Shown here piece after piece: positions 18,805 through 28,109 of a stretch of 64,000 bases of DNA; within the stretch, counting starts at the first letter, position 1; every line of letters starts with the position of its first letter. The notes under the pieces are model-generated. The model ran no database searches. It had not been told where the DNA came from and saw nothing but the letters and a program-made list of their open reading frames with translations. Origin of the DNA: Sporosarcina sp. P34 (GTDB taxonomy: Bacteria; Bacillota; Bacilli; Bacillales_A; Planococcaceae); the NCBI RefSeq assembly GCF_002743375.1, contig NZ_PDZC01000002.1, positions 310,001-374,000 of the forward strand, in the 5' to 3' direction. Both the position numbers and the translations under genes were made by a program.

Positions 18805-18910
18805 CATCTAAAGCTTGTATTGTATGTTATTACACTATACAGAATTCATGATCAAAACTAAATACTTCTGTCTTAAAATAGTAAAATAATAATATGATCC
18901 CTTACACGTT

Positions 18911-18938
18911 TTGATTGCCTAAAGAAAGGGCATACAAT
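18911..18938 (+). promoter_or_regulatory. Predicted promoter of the APC permease gene
   Basis: TTGATT (18911-18916) and TACAAT (18933-18938) are spaced by 16 nt, about 31 nt upstream of the ATG. Confidence 0.5.
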
Positions 18939-18969
18939 CGCTATACTACGAACTTAGGGGTTGGATCAC

Positions 18970-20481
18970 ATGGATCAAGGATCTGAAAACGTACGAAGGA
19001 AATTAAATAAAACATTAAAGCCATCATGGGTTTTTGCGATTGCACTCGGTTCATCTGTTGGTTGGGGCGCATTCATCTTACCGGGAGATTGGATTCAATC
19101 ATCCGGACCACTAGGCGCAGTCATTGGATTAGGAGTTGGTGCACTCGTGATGATGATCATCGCCTCCAGTTATGGCGTAATGATCAAGAAGTTTCCGGTT
19201 TCCGGTGGTGGATTTACATATGCTTTTGTAGCGGCAGGTAAAATATGGGCGTTTATTTGCGGTTGGTTCTTATCACTCGGATATATATCGATCGTTGCAT
19301 TGAATGCTTCTGCACTCACTTTATTACTGAAGTTTTTAGCGCCTGGATTTATGAAACAAGGGTTTCTATATAGCGTCGCAGGGTGGGACGTCTACATACC
19401 CGAAATTATCATTGCCAGTTTACTGATTTTAGTATTTGCATTTATTAACACGACAGGAACAAGTATTTCAGGTCGGATTCAATTTTATTTCAGCGTCTTA
19501 CTCGTTGCTAGTGTCCTAGTGCTTGGTATCTTCACATTCGCTGGGGCCGAACAACCACTTACAAATATGCAACCTTTGTTCAAAGGTAACCAGTCCATTA
19601 TTACTTCTATACTTGTAGTATTGGCGATTGCACCATGGGCATACGTTGGATTTGATAATGTGCCACAAGCCGCGGAAGAATTTAACTTTTCTCCCCGTAA
19701 AGCAACTATACTAATTGTAGCTTCTCTTTTCACTTCATTCATAATCTATGCAATCATGATTGGCTTAACTAGCTGGACATACCCTGCATCGGCAAGTATT
19801 GGAAGTGGGGATTTATGGATAACGGGGGATGTGGTTCAATCCGCACTAGGGGTCGGGGGATTAGCTGTTATGGCAGTGGCGATTGTCATGGGAATCTTCA
19901 CTGGTTTGAATGGATTCTTCATGTCTTCTAGTCGTCTATTATTCTCTATGGCGCGCGCACGTGCGTTACCTAACTTCTTCCGCGAGATGACAGCTAACCA
20001 AACACCTAAATGGGGGATTTGGTTCGTAGCATTCATTACATTGCCGACACCATGGTTTGGTCGTCAGGCATTGACCTGGATCGTCGACATGTCTTCAACG
20101 GGCGTATCCGTAGCCTACTTCTTCACTTGTCTCGCAGCATTTAAAGTACTTGCTTTTGGCAAAGAAGAAATGCGACGCGAAATTGCACCATTAAAAAAGT
20201 TCTTGGCTTTACTAGGTATGGTGGCGAGTGGGTCGTTCTTGGCATTATTACTTGTGCCAAACTCTCCGGCAACACTCGAAACTCCTTCATACCTACTGTT
20301 ACTCGCTTGGACAATCGTTGGAGTAGTCTTCTATACGGCCATCCGCAAGCGTTATAACAGCTTAACGCAAGAAGAAACCGAGTATTACGTATTAGGTAAA
20401 TCCATCGAATCAGAAGTGATGGATACAGCGCCTGCAAAACAAGAATCAGATCTACCAATTCCACATGCCACTCGTTTGTAG
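18970..20481 (+). CDS. APC-family amino-acid permease
   Basis: A 503-residue membrane protein with about 12 hydrophobic helices. It has the APC-superfamily N-terminal signature (ALGSSVGWGAFILPGDWIQSSGP, helix 1 with the unwound Gly-rich turn) and the helix 6 region APWAYVGFDNVPQAAEEF. Members take up or exchange amino acids or amines with cations. The C-terminal tail is acidic and cytoplasmic. ATG 18970 follows AGGGG by 9 nt; a TTG at 18961 is less likely. It is monocistronic with its own terminator. Because the window carries an ethanolamine locus, an ethanolamine-type APC substrate is possible but not shown. Confidence 0.88.
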   Translation: MDQGSENVRRKLNKTLKPSWVFAIALGSSVGWGAFILPGDWIQSSGPLGAVIGLGVGALVMMIIASSYGVMIKKFPVSGGGFTYAFVAAGKIWAFICGWFLSLGYISIVALNASALTLLLKFLAPGFMKQGFLYSVAGWDVYIPEIIIASLLILVFAFINTTGTSISGRIQFYFSVLLVASVLVLGIFTFAGAEQPLTNMQPLFKGNQSIITSILVVLAIAPWAYVGFDNVPQAAEEFNFSPRKATILIVASLFTSFIIYAIMIGLTSWTYPASASIGSGDLWITGDVVQSALGVGGLAVMAVAIVMGIFTGLNGFFMSSSRLLFSMARARALPNFFREMTANQTPKWGIWFVAFITLPTPWFGRQALTWIVDMSSTGVSVAYFFTCLAAFKVLAFGKEEMRREIAPLKKFLALLGMVASGSFLALLLVPNSPATLETPSYLLLLAWTIVGVVFYTAIRKRYNSLTQEETEYYVLGKSIESEVMDTAPAKQESDLPIPHATRL

Positions 20482-20503
20482 ACATACTAGATAAAAGTAA
20501 AAC

Positions 20504-20543
20504 GACCGCCACAAATCTACACTGCTTGTGGCGGTCCTTTCTT
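20504..20543 (+). terminator. Terminator of the APC gene
   Basis: GACCGCCACAA pairs with TTGTGGCGGTC, followed by CTTTCTT. Confidence 0.85.
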
Positions 20544-20621
20544 ATAATTAATTAGTATTATTGATATCACTATGTCTAACACTTGTAATCGTAACGGTCT
20601 CTGCTTTCGCTACGTACAGTA

Positions 20622-22118
20622 TTATAGAAGTCCAATCCACTGCCAGTATGTCGCACTGAATAGCAAGATTAGTAAGTAGCCGATAATTGTGAGCGGAACA
20701 CCCGTCTTTAGGAAGTCTTTCACCGAGAAAGCACCCGTTCCATAAGCCAACATGTTCTGCGGAGCACTTACAGGCAATAAAAACCCGAAACTGATGACGA
20801 ACTGCTGAATCAAAACAAATCCAACTTCATTGACATCTAGTGAAATAGTCGTTGCTAAGGCAATAAATATCGGAATCAGTGCAGAAGATAAACTCGTTGC
20901 ACTGGCAAATCCGAGGTGAATCAAGATATTAAATAGCGACAGTAAAGCAATCGTTGCGAGCAATGGCATTGTGTCTAAGCCCATTGCACCGAACACTTTA
21001 TCAGACAGCCACTGTGCACCTGTTGTATCTAATAATAGTGTGCCCAGTGAGATACCTACAGCGAAGACGACGATCGTTCCCCACGGAATCATTTGTTGAA
21101 CAGTTTTCCAGTCAAATACACCAATTTTCGGTGTCAGTAAAATCGCAATGGCAACTATGGTGACAGTCGTTGTATCAAATGGATGCAGTTTTTCTTCTGT
21201 TGCCCACAATAAAAGTAAAGCAGCTGCAACGACGATCAAGCGGAGTTCGGAAGCTTTGATTTTGCCTAGTTCTTTTAATTGGCCTTGAATCAATTCCTTA
21301 CCGCCTTCTACTACTTGCGTTTCGGGTTTAATAGCCAATTTCATGATGAAGTATAAAGCGATTGACATGAGAATAGCCCATGGAGCAGCATACAAGAACC
21401 ATGAACTCCAGGCAACCGATACACCGAACTCCTTCTCAATAAAGCCAAGCGCAACCATATTCTGCGCAGCACCCGTCTTAATGCCAACGTTCCATATTGA
21501 AACGGATTGAACAGCCGTGATGACGAGCAAAGCTCCCAATCGACTGTTTGTTGGTAACCCGAATGCAGCGACCATACCAAGCAAAATCGGTACGACTGCA
21601 CCGGCACGCGCGGTTGCACTTGGTACGAAGAATGCTAAGACGATGGATACGACGATGGAACCAAAGATAATCGCCCCGGTCTTGACGCCTACTTTCGAGA
21701 GGATGTACAGCGCTAAGCGTTTATGCAAATTGGTTGTCTGCATAGCAGTTGCAAGGAATAACGCTGCCGCTACTAATGCTACAGCGGGACTCGAAAATCC
21801 AGCCAATGCCATTCTCAAGGCATTTTGCGTTCCTAGCAGTTCCTCAGGATTTTCCATATTTGGTGAGAGGCCGAGGAGGACTGCGGCTAAACCGAGAATC
21901 ATGGCTGCACTGACAGGGTATGGTACGGCTTCTGTTACCCATAGGATAACTGCGAATGCTAAGATAGCAAGTGCTCTCTGGCCGACTACAGGGAGGTCTG
22001 CAGGGTTAGGAAGTAAAACGATCGTTAGGAGTGCAGCGAATGCCAAGAGTATCCACACTCCATTAAGATTGCGTTTTTGCTTCTCAGGCTGACGCGAATC
22101 TTCTTGTGCTGTTGTCAC
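20622..22118 (-). CDS. DASS (SLC13) family anion/dicarboxylate transporter
   Basis: A 498-residue divalent anion:sodium symporter homologue with 11-14 hydrophobic segments. The characteristic AVILWVTEAVPYPVSAAMILGLAA region and a repeated Ser-Asn/Thr-type loop (FVPSATARAGAVVPI and ATSLSSALIPIF near the C-terminal half) suggest it moves di- or tricarboxylates with sodium. GTG 22118 follows AAAGGAA. It is monocistronic. It could import malate or related acids, but the substrate is not determined by the sequence. Confidence 0.85.
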   Translation of the reverse strand: MTTAQEDSRQPEKQKRNLNGVWILLAFAALLTIVLLPNPADLPVVGQRALAILAFAVILWVTEAVPYPVSAAMILGLAAVLLGLSPNMENPEELLGTQNALRMALAGFSSPAVALVAAALFLATAMQTTNLHKRLALYILSKVGVKTGAIIFGSIVVSIVLAFFVPSATARAGAVVPILLGMVAAFGLPTNSRLGALLVITAVQSVSIWNVGIKTGAAQNMVALGFIEKEFGVSVAWSSWFLYAAPWAILMSIALYFIMKLAIKPETQVVEGGKELIQGQLKELGKIKASELRLIVVAAALLLLWATEEKLHPFDTTTVTIVAIAILLTPKIGVFDWKTVQQMIPWGTIVVFAVGISLGTLLLDTTGAQWLSDKVFGAMGLDTMPLLATIALLSLFNILIHLGFASATSLSSALIPIFIALATTISLDVNEVGFVLIQQFVISFGFLLPVSAPQNMLAYGTGAFSVKDFLKTGVPLTIIGYLLILLFSATYWQWIGLL

Positions 22119-22359
22119 AAGTTTTCATTCCTTTCTAGACGTAGTTATTTTTTCATCATACCCAAAACATTTTACAATTAACTACATTCACGAAATATGT
22201 TAGAGCAATATTGAACTACATTAATAAAGCGTTTATAGGAAGAGCCTCAGTAAGCCAAATAGGTCTTTCACGCAAGATGTTCACCTGACGTTTCAAGTAG
22301 GCATTTAACAAAAATAAAACTCTCCCATGAAGCAGATCACTTCTCAGATAATTAACTGC

Positions 22360-23622
22360 TTAGTAACTTTTTCGTTTTACATTCTTTAAAATGACTTTAC
22401 TTTTCGGGATGCTTGGAATGTCGACAAGACTGTAGCTCAAGTCTTGTTTTGGTACATCAAATGTTATACGGTTCGCAAAGTAATCCAAACTCACTTTCAT
22501 CACTTCAATTGTCGCCCACTCTCCTGCACAACGGTGGGTAAGGACGAACTCTCCCCCACCCTGTGGTATGAGATTATATGGAGTGATCGGCTCTTCCTTA
22601 AATCGCATCGGATTAAACACTTCAGGATTATTCCATATAGATGGATCATGATTCGTTCCATAAAAGTCAAGCATCGTTAGCGTTCCTTTTTTAAATGCAT
22701 AACCCTCCCACGTAAAGTCTTTTTTCACACGTGCAGCATTGAACGGGAAGAAGGGATAGAGTCTTCGTACTTCCTGAACGAAGTCTTGCAAATCTTTTTC
22801 ATCGCCAGAAGCCAATCTCTTATGCTCTTGCGGATGCTGAATGATTGCGTGTACTTCAAATGCAATATAGATAGAGATTGCCACAATCGGACGAATGATG
22901 TTCAATACTTCTACAGCAGCTATTCTTTCCTTGAGCAACTTATTATTTTCATCTCGGTGAAAGGCAAAGACTTTCATAGCTGTCCCTTCGAAAGGAATCA
23001 AATCACCTTTTCGAACGGATTTAATAAGATCTCCAAGCCATGCCTCCAATACCTGACGTGCTTTCTTCGCTTTCCACTGCTTATAACCGAGCGTGACAGG
23101 TGATTCAAAAAGTTGAATAATTGCCTCCTTTTTCTCTTGTACTTCTTTTTCTTTTAACGGAACGCCTGCCCACTGACAGGCTAAGCGCAGAAGTAATTCC
23201 TGTGCCTCACTATAGACATTCACTTCCTCTTGTTTTTCAAAATCGCTTAGCTTCCGCTCCCATTGACCCCTCGCCATTTCTTTCAACTGATTGATTTTAT
23301 CTGCTGACATGAGTGACATAAATGCTTCTTTACGATGGCGATGCGCGGCTCCGTCAAGTGATTGTACACCGCCTTCACCTGTTAATGTTTCCTGGAAGCG
23401 CTTCGGCATAGCTCCTTTTCGAATAAATTTCTCTGTATCATAAAAGAGCTCTGCAGCTTTTTCTCCTGACAGGCAAATGACTTTTTCTCCAAGTATATGC
23501 GTTTCAAATATATTGGATTGCAACCCTTTTCTACGATTGCCTAAAAATTGGTACCCTTCACGAATCATATTCGCCGTTTGGCTCTTTCCTTCTACTTTTG
23601 GTATTGTCCTACTATCTTGCAT
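22360..23622 (-). CDS. cypC: Cytochrome P450 fatty-acid peroxygenase (CYP152 family)
   Basis: A 420-residue P450 close to B. subtilis YbdT/CypC. These enzymes use hydrogen peroxide directly, without a reductase, to hydroxylate fatty acids at the alpha or beta position. The haem-binding cysteine is in THRCAGEWATIEVMK, the K-helix ExxR is VRRLYPFFPF-type (QEVRRLYP), and FYGTNHDPSIWNNPEVFNP matches the CYP152 meander. The arginine that binds the substrate carboxylate is expected in IRPIVAISIYIAFEVHA. Monocistronic. The peroxide-related genes katE and ahpCF lie elsewhere in the window but not adjacent. Confidence 0.9.
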   Translation of the reverse strand: MQDSRTIPKVEGKSQTANMIREGYQFLGNRRKGLQSNIFETHILGEKVICLSGEKAAELFYDTEKFIRKGAMPKRFQETLTGEGGVQSLDGAAHRHRKEAFMSLMSADKINQLKEMARGQWERKLSDFEKQEEVNVYSEAQELLLRLACQWAGVPLKEKEVQEKKEAIIQLFESPVTLGYKQWKAKKARQVLEAWLGDLIKSVRKGDLIPFEGTAMKVFAFHRDENNKLLKERIAAVEVLNIIRPIVAISIYIAFEVHAIIQHPQEHKRLASGDEKDLQDFVQEVRRLYPFFPFNAARVKKDFTWEGYAFKKGTLTMLDFYGTNHDPSIWNNPEVFNPMRFKEEPITPYNLIPQGGGEFVLTHRCAGEWATIEVMKVSLDYFANRITFDVPKQDLSYSLVDIPSIPKSKVILKNVKRKSY

Positions 23623-23698
23623 GAGTGATCACTTCCTATTCACATACTTTTTATAGCTTTACCCTGTTCGGCTTGCATGTAATCGGTCTATTCCTCTA

Positions 23699-23726
23699 TT
23701 GACATATCTTTCTGACGTGATAAAAT
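23699..23726 (+). promoter_or_regulatory. Sigma-A promoter of nhaC
   Basis: TTGACA (23699-23704) and TAAAAT (23721-23726) with 16-nt spacing. This leaves a leader of about 155 nt before the nhaC start. Confidence 0.6.
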
Positions 23727-23827
23727 TCAAAACGATAACTTTCTACATATGTAATGAGCGATCTATTCTATAATGAATCACTATCATCCATATTTTCATT
23801 CGCAACAGCAAAGAGACAGAGCGGAGT

Positions 23828-23863
23828 ACTCCTTCGTCCTTTAAGGGGATGACAGGAGTTTTT
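23828..23863 (+). terminator. Leader terminator (attenuator) upstream of nhaC
   Basis: ACTCCT pairs with AGGAGT and inside it CGTCC pairs with GGATG, followed by TTTTTC. It lies between the only plausible promoter and the nhaC ribosome site, 25 nt before the start codon, with no upstream gene on this strand. That placement fits transcription attenuation of nhaC. No known riboswitch consensus was recognised in the AT-rich leader. Confidence 0.55.
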
Positions 23864-23887
23864 CTACATTTACAGGAGGTCATAAGC

Positions 23888-25267
23888 ATGTTTCCAATTA
23901 AGGCGATTCATACGCCAACCGTTAAAGCGTCGGTCATACTAACAGTGCTAATTGTAGTAATGATTAGTAGTAGTATCGTAGTATTCGAATCCGTACCACA
24001 TGTACCTATTTTATTTGCTATTCTTTTATTATTTGGCTATGGATTATGGAAGAAGATCTCTTACAGAGAGTTAGAACGTGGATTGGTGGAAGGTGCGAGC
24101 TCCGGAATGAGCGCGGTGTTCTTGTTTTTCTTCATCGGGGTTCTTGTGAGTAGCTGGATGATGGGCGGAACGATTCCTACCTTGATCTATGCCGGACTCC
24201 AAATCATTACTCCAACGTTTTTCTATGCCATCGTGTTCATCGTCACGGCCATTATCGGTTTATCTGTCGGTAGTTCACTGACAACCGTTGCCACAATTGG
24301 CGTGGCGTTCATCAGTATGGCGCATATTTTGGAACTTTCTTTACCCATTGCGGCAGGTGCAATTGTCTCGGGGGCATTCTTTGGTGATAAGATGTCACCG
24401 TTGTCTGATACGACCAACTTGGCCTCTTCAATTGTTGGTGTAGACCTATTTGAACATATTCGAAATATGGGATGGACAACATTTCCCGCATTCTTCATCT
24501 CACTTATCTTATTTGGTGTATTATCACCCAACGTGACATCTAGTGATTTTACGACAATCGAGAAATACAGTGATGCACTCATCGGTACGAACTTAATACA
24601 TTGGTATACGTTGATTCCTGTCGTAGTGCTAATCATTTTGACATTCGTAAAAGTACCGGCAATTCTCACACTGGCTGTCAGCGCATTGTCCGCCATTGTC
24701 ATTGCCTATATTCATACCTTTTATGGAGTTTCCGAAGTATTGAGTATTTTATTTAGTGGGTATGAAGGGTCTACAGGTGTCGCTGTCGTGGACGAATTGC
24801 TGTCCCGCAGCGATGGAATGGAAGGCATGATGTTCACGATCTCGCTTGTGTTGCTCGCACTTAGTATGGGCGGCATGCTGTTCACATTAGGTATTGTGCA
24901 GTGCTTACTTGCAAAAATTGAAAGTGTGTTACGTAAAGTGTCGTCAGTTATTTTGACGTCTGCACTTACCGCCATTGGCATTAACGTACTGATTGGCGAA
25001 CAATATTTGTCTATCTTATTGACAGGCCAGGCCTTCCAATCCAGCTACGAAAAGGTTGGACTGGCAAATAAAAATTTGAGCCGTGTTATGGAAGATGCCG
25101 GAACTGTCATTAATCCTCTCGTTCCGTGGAGTGTAGCAGGAATTTTCATCACTACTGTGCTGGATGTTCCCACGATCGCTTATTTACCCTTTGCGTTTTT
25201 CTGTTTATTGAGCCCGATTTTGACTGTACTATTTGGCTATTTAGGGAAGACGCTGACACGCATTTAA
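23888..25267 (+). CDS. nhaC: Na+/H+ antiporter NhaC family
   Basis: A 459-residue membrane protein with about 11 hydrophobic helices. NhaC signatures include SSLTTVATIGVAF, SGAFFGDKMSPLSDTTNLASSI and EDAGTVINPLVPWSVAG. It exports sodium (and possibly lithium) in exchange for protons, giving alkali and salt tolerance; NhaC is sometimes coupled to malate/lactate exchange (MleN). Start is ATG 23888 (MFPIKAIHTP) eight bases after GGAGG; the frame upstream to 23849 overlaps the attenuator. It is convergent with the coiled-coil gene that ends 7 nt away. Confidence 0.9.
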   Translation: MFPIKAIHTPTVKASVILTVLIVVMISSSIVVFESVPHVPILFAILLLFGYGLWKKISYRELERGLVEGASSGMSAVFLFFFIGVLVSSWMMGGTIPTLIYAGLQIITPTFFYAIVFIVTAIIGLSVGSSLTTVATIGVAFISMAHILELSLPIAAGAIVSGAFFGDKMSPLSDTTNLASSIVGVDLFEHIRNMGWTTFPAFFISLILFGVLSPNVTSSDFTTIEKYSDALIGTNLIHWYTLIPVVVLIILTFVKVPAILTLAVSALSAIVIAYIHTFYGVSEVLSILFSGYEGSTGVAVVDELLSRSDGMEGMMFTISLVLLALSMGGMLFTLGIVQCLLAKIESVLRKVSSVILTSALTAIGINVLIGEQYLSILLTGQAFQSSYEKVGLANKNLSRVMEDAGTVINPLVPWSVAGIFITTVLDVPTIAYLPFAFFCLLSPILTVLFGYLGKTLTRI

Positions 25268-25273
25268 TTTTAG

Positions 25274-26224
25274 TTACGACAGGATCATATCATCTTGTTG
25301 CTGATCAAGCCGCCGAATTTCTTCTTCTAAAGCTGCACGTTTTCTTGCAAGTCGGTCCTGTATACGACGGACATCTTGCATGACTGCGTGTAGCTTCTTT
25401 TTGCCGTCTGTAATACGTGTATGGACCATCCAGTCAGAAAATATATTGTCGAAAAACACATCAGTGAATGTAAAGATATCATTTTTATTTACTTGGTAGG
25501 AATCTGTTGCGGCATCCTGTACATCCATCAATTCCGTCTCGTAATGTCGTAGCGCCCGTTGTGCTTGATGGACATAATCATCCGAACTATTGATTTCGGA
25601 GTACTTTAATGCTGAAACGAAAATCCCTCCTCCTAAAAATGTGTCCCACATCGATATCCCTTCGGCTGAATCTAGTTTTTTCAGTGCACCCGCCAAAGCT
25701 CGTTCCGCCTTTTCCCCAGCTTCAAACGCTTCACCTATTTCACGTAACATAGAATAGACACGTACACGATCATCCGAAATCTTCTGGAGCGTTCGATTGG
25801 CAACAGAATCATTCATGCGAATCCATGATTCTTTTTTCTTCAAGAAATCTTCCCAATCCTCTTCAATATGCATGAAATCTGGCTTCTCCAGTTCATTACG
25901 TAAGTCTTCCATTTCTATAGTCAGATCTAGTACGTTTTTTTCTGCCTCATTATATTTCAATTCAACTTCTGCCGCTTCTTCTATCTCCTTTTTCATCTTC
26001 TCGTCCCATCTACCCGTCCACTCACTAATTTTATTTGCAAATGAAAACTTACCAAGCTTCACAACGTCCTGCTGTTCTTTCGTTAACTGACGGTGAAGTT
26101 GATCACGTTTTTGCTTCATAGTGAGTAGTTTTTCGTTCGTCTGCTCTAAACGTTTCATCAAACGACGCTGATTCACTCGTTTTTCCTGTAGAATATTTTG
26201 TTGTTTTTGAATATCTTGCCGCAT
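25274..26224 (-). CDS. Uncharacterised coiled-coil protein
   Basis: A 316-residue protein I cannot assign. It is highly charged, with long heptad-like helices at residues 1-130 (QKQQNILQEKRVNQRRLMKRLEQ) and 270-316 (VRRIQDRLARKRAALEEEIRRL). In the middle lies a Gly-rich break, SMWDTFLGGGIFVSALKYSEI, which suggests a short membrane-interacting or hinge segment. No signal peptide or catalytic motif is seen. Start is ATG 26224, eight bases after AAAGGAG. Similar coiled-coil proteins with a WDT-GGG motif occur in other Firmicutes, as far as I recall, without known function. Confidence 0.75.
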   Translation of the reverse strand: MRQDIQKQQNILQEKRVNQRRLMKRLEQTNEKLLTMKQKRDQLHRQLTKEQQDVVKLGKFSFANKISEWTGRWDEKMKKEIEEAAEVELKYNEAEKNVLDLTIEMEDLRNELEKPDFMHIEEDWEDFLKKKESWIRMNDSVANRTLQKISDDRVRVYSMLREIGEAFEAGEKAERALAGALKKLDSAEGISMWDTFLGGGIFVSALKYSEINSSDDYVHQAQRALRHYETELMDVQDAATDSYQVNKNDIFTFTDVFFDNIFSDWMVHTRITDGKKKLHAVMQDVRRIQDRLARKRAALEEEIRRLDQQQDDMILS

Positions 26225-26342
26225 GTTGATCACTCCTTTCCTACTGTACGAAGAAATATATAGGAGGGATTCATAATTTTCATACATACTATTTTATATT
26301 TAATCCATATTAATGCTAAACGCATGAAATGACGTGAACTTA

Positions 26343-26957
26343 ATGGAATTCGATTCAATTTGGAAAGCGGTACTCATTATTGTGGCAGGCATTGTGCTTT
26401 TACATATTTCTGGCCGCAAGTCCATTTCACAAATGACAGTCGGTCAAACCGTATTGATGATTGCGGTCGGCACATTATTGATTCAGCCTGTAGCAAACAA
26501 AAATTTATGGCAAACGCTATTGCTTTCATTTATTTTAGTGCTGACACTTTTTTTCTTTGAATTATTCGCATTGAAGTGGAATTTCTTCGAAGGAATTTTA
26601 CGTGGTAGATCAAAAATTGTAATAGAAAATGGGATCCTCAAAAAATCCACTATGAAAAAACTCCGCTTAACCGTGGATGAATTGGAAATGCATTTGCGGC
26701 AAAGTGGGATTGAAAGAATTGATGATGTAAAATGGGCGACTATCGAAATGAGTGGACAGCTTGGTTATGTCTTGATTGACCGCAAGCAATATGCGACAAA
26801 GGAAGACATTGCACGACTTCAGCTGACGTTGGAAGATATGAGCAAACAACTGGAACTTACTATTCCTTCCACATTTACGACTACGCCTAACATTGAAAGT
26901 TCCAACCTATTCACAGAAATAGAAAACCCTACTTCTGTTCCTAAACCTCTGGAATAA
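26343..26957 (+). CDS. DUF421 membrane protein, YetF-like
   Basis: A 204-residue protein with three N-terminal hydrophobic segments (about 8-80) and a soluble C-terminal DUF421 domain (SKIVIENGILKKSTMKKLRLTVDELEMHLRQSGI...DVKWATIEMSGQLGYVLI). YetF/YrbG-type proteins are common in sporulating Bacilli, and some (SpoVA-linked YetF, YdfS) act in spore germination. The start is uncertain: ATG 26343 and GTG 26334 both have poor ribosome sites. No operon partner except the following 39-codon gene. Confidence 0.8.
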   Translation: MEFDSIWKAVLIIVAGIVLLHISGRKSISQMTVGQTVLMIAVGTLLIQPVANKNLWQTLLLSFILVLTLFFFELFALKWNFFEGILRGRSKIVIENGILKKSTMKKLRLTVDELEMHLRQSGIERIDDVKWATIEMSGQLGYVLIDRKQYATKEDIARLQLTLEDMSKQLELTIPSTFTTTPNIESSNLFTEIENPTSVPKPLE

Positions 26958-27026
26958 AAGTTTAACTTGCAAGGGAAAGGGGGAAGTTACTTATAACAAC
27001 TCCAAAATCGAAAGGAAGAAGTATAA

Positions 27027-27146
27027 ATGATAAGAGTAATAAAAAAATTAGTAAAATGGGGAATGGTGTTATATCCTGTCGTCAAAACCGTAATGAATGA
27101 AAAGAATAAAAAAGGAGCTTATTCAAGCGCTAAAAGCCGTAGGTAA
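27027..27146 (+). CDS. Small basic protein, 39 aa
   Basis: ATG 27027 has AAAGGAAG about 9 nt upstream and the frame runs 39 codons to TAA. The protein starts MIRVIKKLVKWGMVLYPVVK and ends in a Lys/Arg-rich tail (NEKNKKGAYSSAKSRR). The first 25 residues form a possible amphipathic helix. A good terminator follows 12 nt after the stop. No family recognised. Likely co-transcribed with the YetF-like gene 70 nt upstream. Confidence 0.6.
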   Translation: MIRVIKKLVKWGMVLYPVVKTVMNEKNKKGAYSSAKSRR

Positions 27147-27157
27147 AACATAATCTA

Positions 27158-27195
27158 AACCAATGTCATTTGATCATCTGACATTGGTTTTATTT
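27158..27195 (+). terminator. Terminator after the 39-aa gene
   Basis: AACCAATGTCA pairs with TGACATTGGTT, followed by TTATTTATT. Confidence 0.85.
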
Positions 27196-27234
27196 ATTAT
27201 AATGAAAAAGTAAAATTTATGCTGAAAATTATAT

Positions 27235-27262
27235 TTGTTTTTTTCTGTAAAAAGAGTATACT
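27235..27262 (+). promoter_or_regulatory. Predicted promoter of the GNAT gene
   Basis: TTGTTT (27235-27240), 16-nt spacer, TATACT (27257-27262), about 100 nt upstream of the start. Confidence 0.45.
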
Positions 27263-27363
27263 AAGTATGAGGATTTTTTTCTGACCTCTTTTTTCCTCAC
27301 ATTGTTTGATCCCAAACAAAAAGCTCCGGGTACATTCTTTACCTATGGAGGAGAATTTAACAC

Positions 27364-27960
27364 ATGCATTGGTACAACAAATTGAAAGAGTATTTTCCAA
27401 TCGAAGAGATGAAGTCACAGGAACATATGGAGACATTACTGAATGATAAAGGGAATGTCTACTATAAGGAAGAAGGACCAAAACACGTATTGATGTACGT
27501 GGAAACGGAGGACTTCGTTTTCGTAGACTATCTTTTCGTATCTTCAGCCGCACGTGGTGAAGGGTTAGGAAAAAAACTGCTGGATTCGTTGAAAACCAAG
27601 AAAAAACCGATCTTACTGGAAGTTGAACCAGTAGACGAATCCGAACCCGATACTGTGAAACGACTGAAGTTCTATGCACGTGAAAAATTCACTCACGCAC
27701 AGAAAATTGGCTATAACCGTCGTTCATTAGCTACTGGAGAACAAACCATCCTCGAAATTCTATACTGGGCACCCCCGCAATCATCACAAGCGGATGAACA
27801 AGATGTATTCAACGCGATGAAAACAACCTACGAAGAAATTCACACCTACAAAGACCAAGATTTCTATGGAGATTCATACGATTCCACTGACAAAGTTCTG
27901 CAATTTCAAGCTAAACCAAAAAATAATATTTTAGAACCATTCACAACAGTGAGCGTGTGA
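27364..27960 (+). CDS. GNAT-family N-acetyltransferase
   Basis: A 198-residue protein. The acetyl-CoA-binding loop is SSAARGEGLGKKLLDSL (Q/R-x-x-G-x-G/A type), preceded by VFVDYLFV and followed by KPILLEVEPVDE, all GNAT features. Similar proteins in Bacilli are annotated as general GNAT acetyltransferases. The C-terminal 60 residues (QSSQADEQDVFNAMKTTYEE) are extra to the fold. GGAGGAG precedes the ATG. Monocistronic with promoter and terminator. Substrate unknown. Confidence 0.85.
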   Translation: MHWYNKLKEYFPIEEMKSQEHMETLLNDKGNVYYKEEGPKHVLMYVETEDFVFVDYLFVSSAARGEGLGKKLLDSLKTKKKPILLEVEPVDESEPDTVKRLKFYAREKFTHAQKIGYNRRSLATGEQTILEILYWAPPQSSQADEQDVFNAMKTTYEEIHTYKDQDFYGDSYDSTDKVLQFQAKPKNNILEPFTTVSV

Positions 27961-27962
27961 TG

Positions 27963-27994
27963 AAAATCCGGTCTTTCATAGACCGGATTTTTTG
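27963..27994 (+). terminator. Terminator of the GNAT gene
   Basis: AAAATCCGGTCT and AGACCGGATTTT form a perfect stem followed by TTG. Confidence 0.88.
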
Positions 27995-28050
27995 TATCTT
28001 GATACATAATATCTCGTTAGTTGACTCCTCATCTAAATAATCACCTAACA

Positions 28051-28065
28051 GTTGATTGAATCAAC
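28051..28065. promoter_or_regulatory. Palindromic operator upstream of the XRE regulator gene
   Basis: GTTGATTGAATCAAC is a perfect 15-bp palindrome 45 nt upstream of the regulator start. XRE regulators commonly bind such sites and control their own operon. Confidence 0.5.
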
Positions 28066-28109
28066 AAGCATTTAACCTTAAACTAAATGAATGAGAAAGG
28101 TGTGAGGTT

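Noticed and set aside
21517..22092. 191-codon open frame opposite the DASS transporter gene
   Set aside because: Low-complexity shadow of a membrane-protein gene; no ribosome site.
23756..23823. Two GAGCG cores exactly 63 bp apart (3 x 21) before nhaC
   Set aside because: The two phases between them hold no recognisable core, so this may be chance; not counted as a third array.
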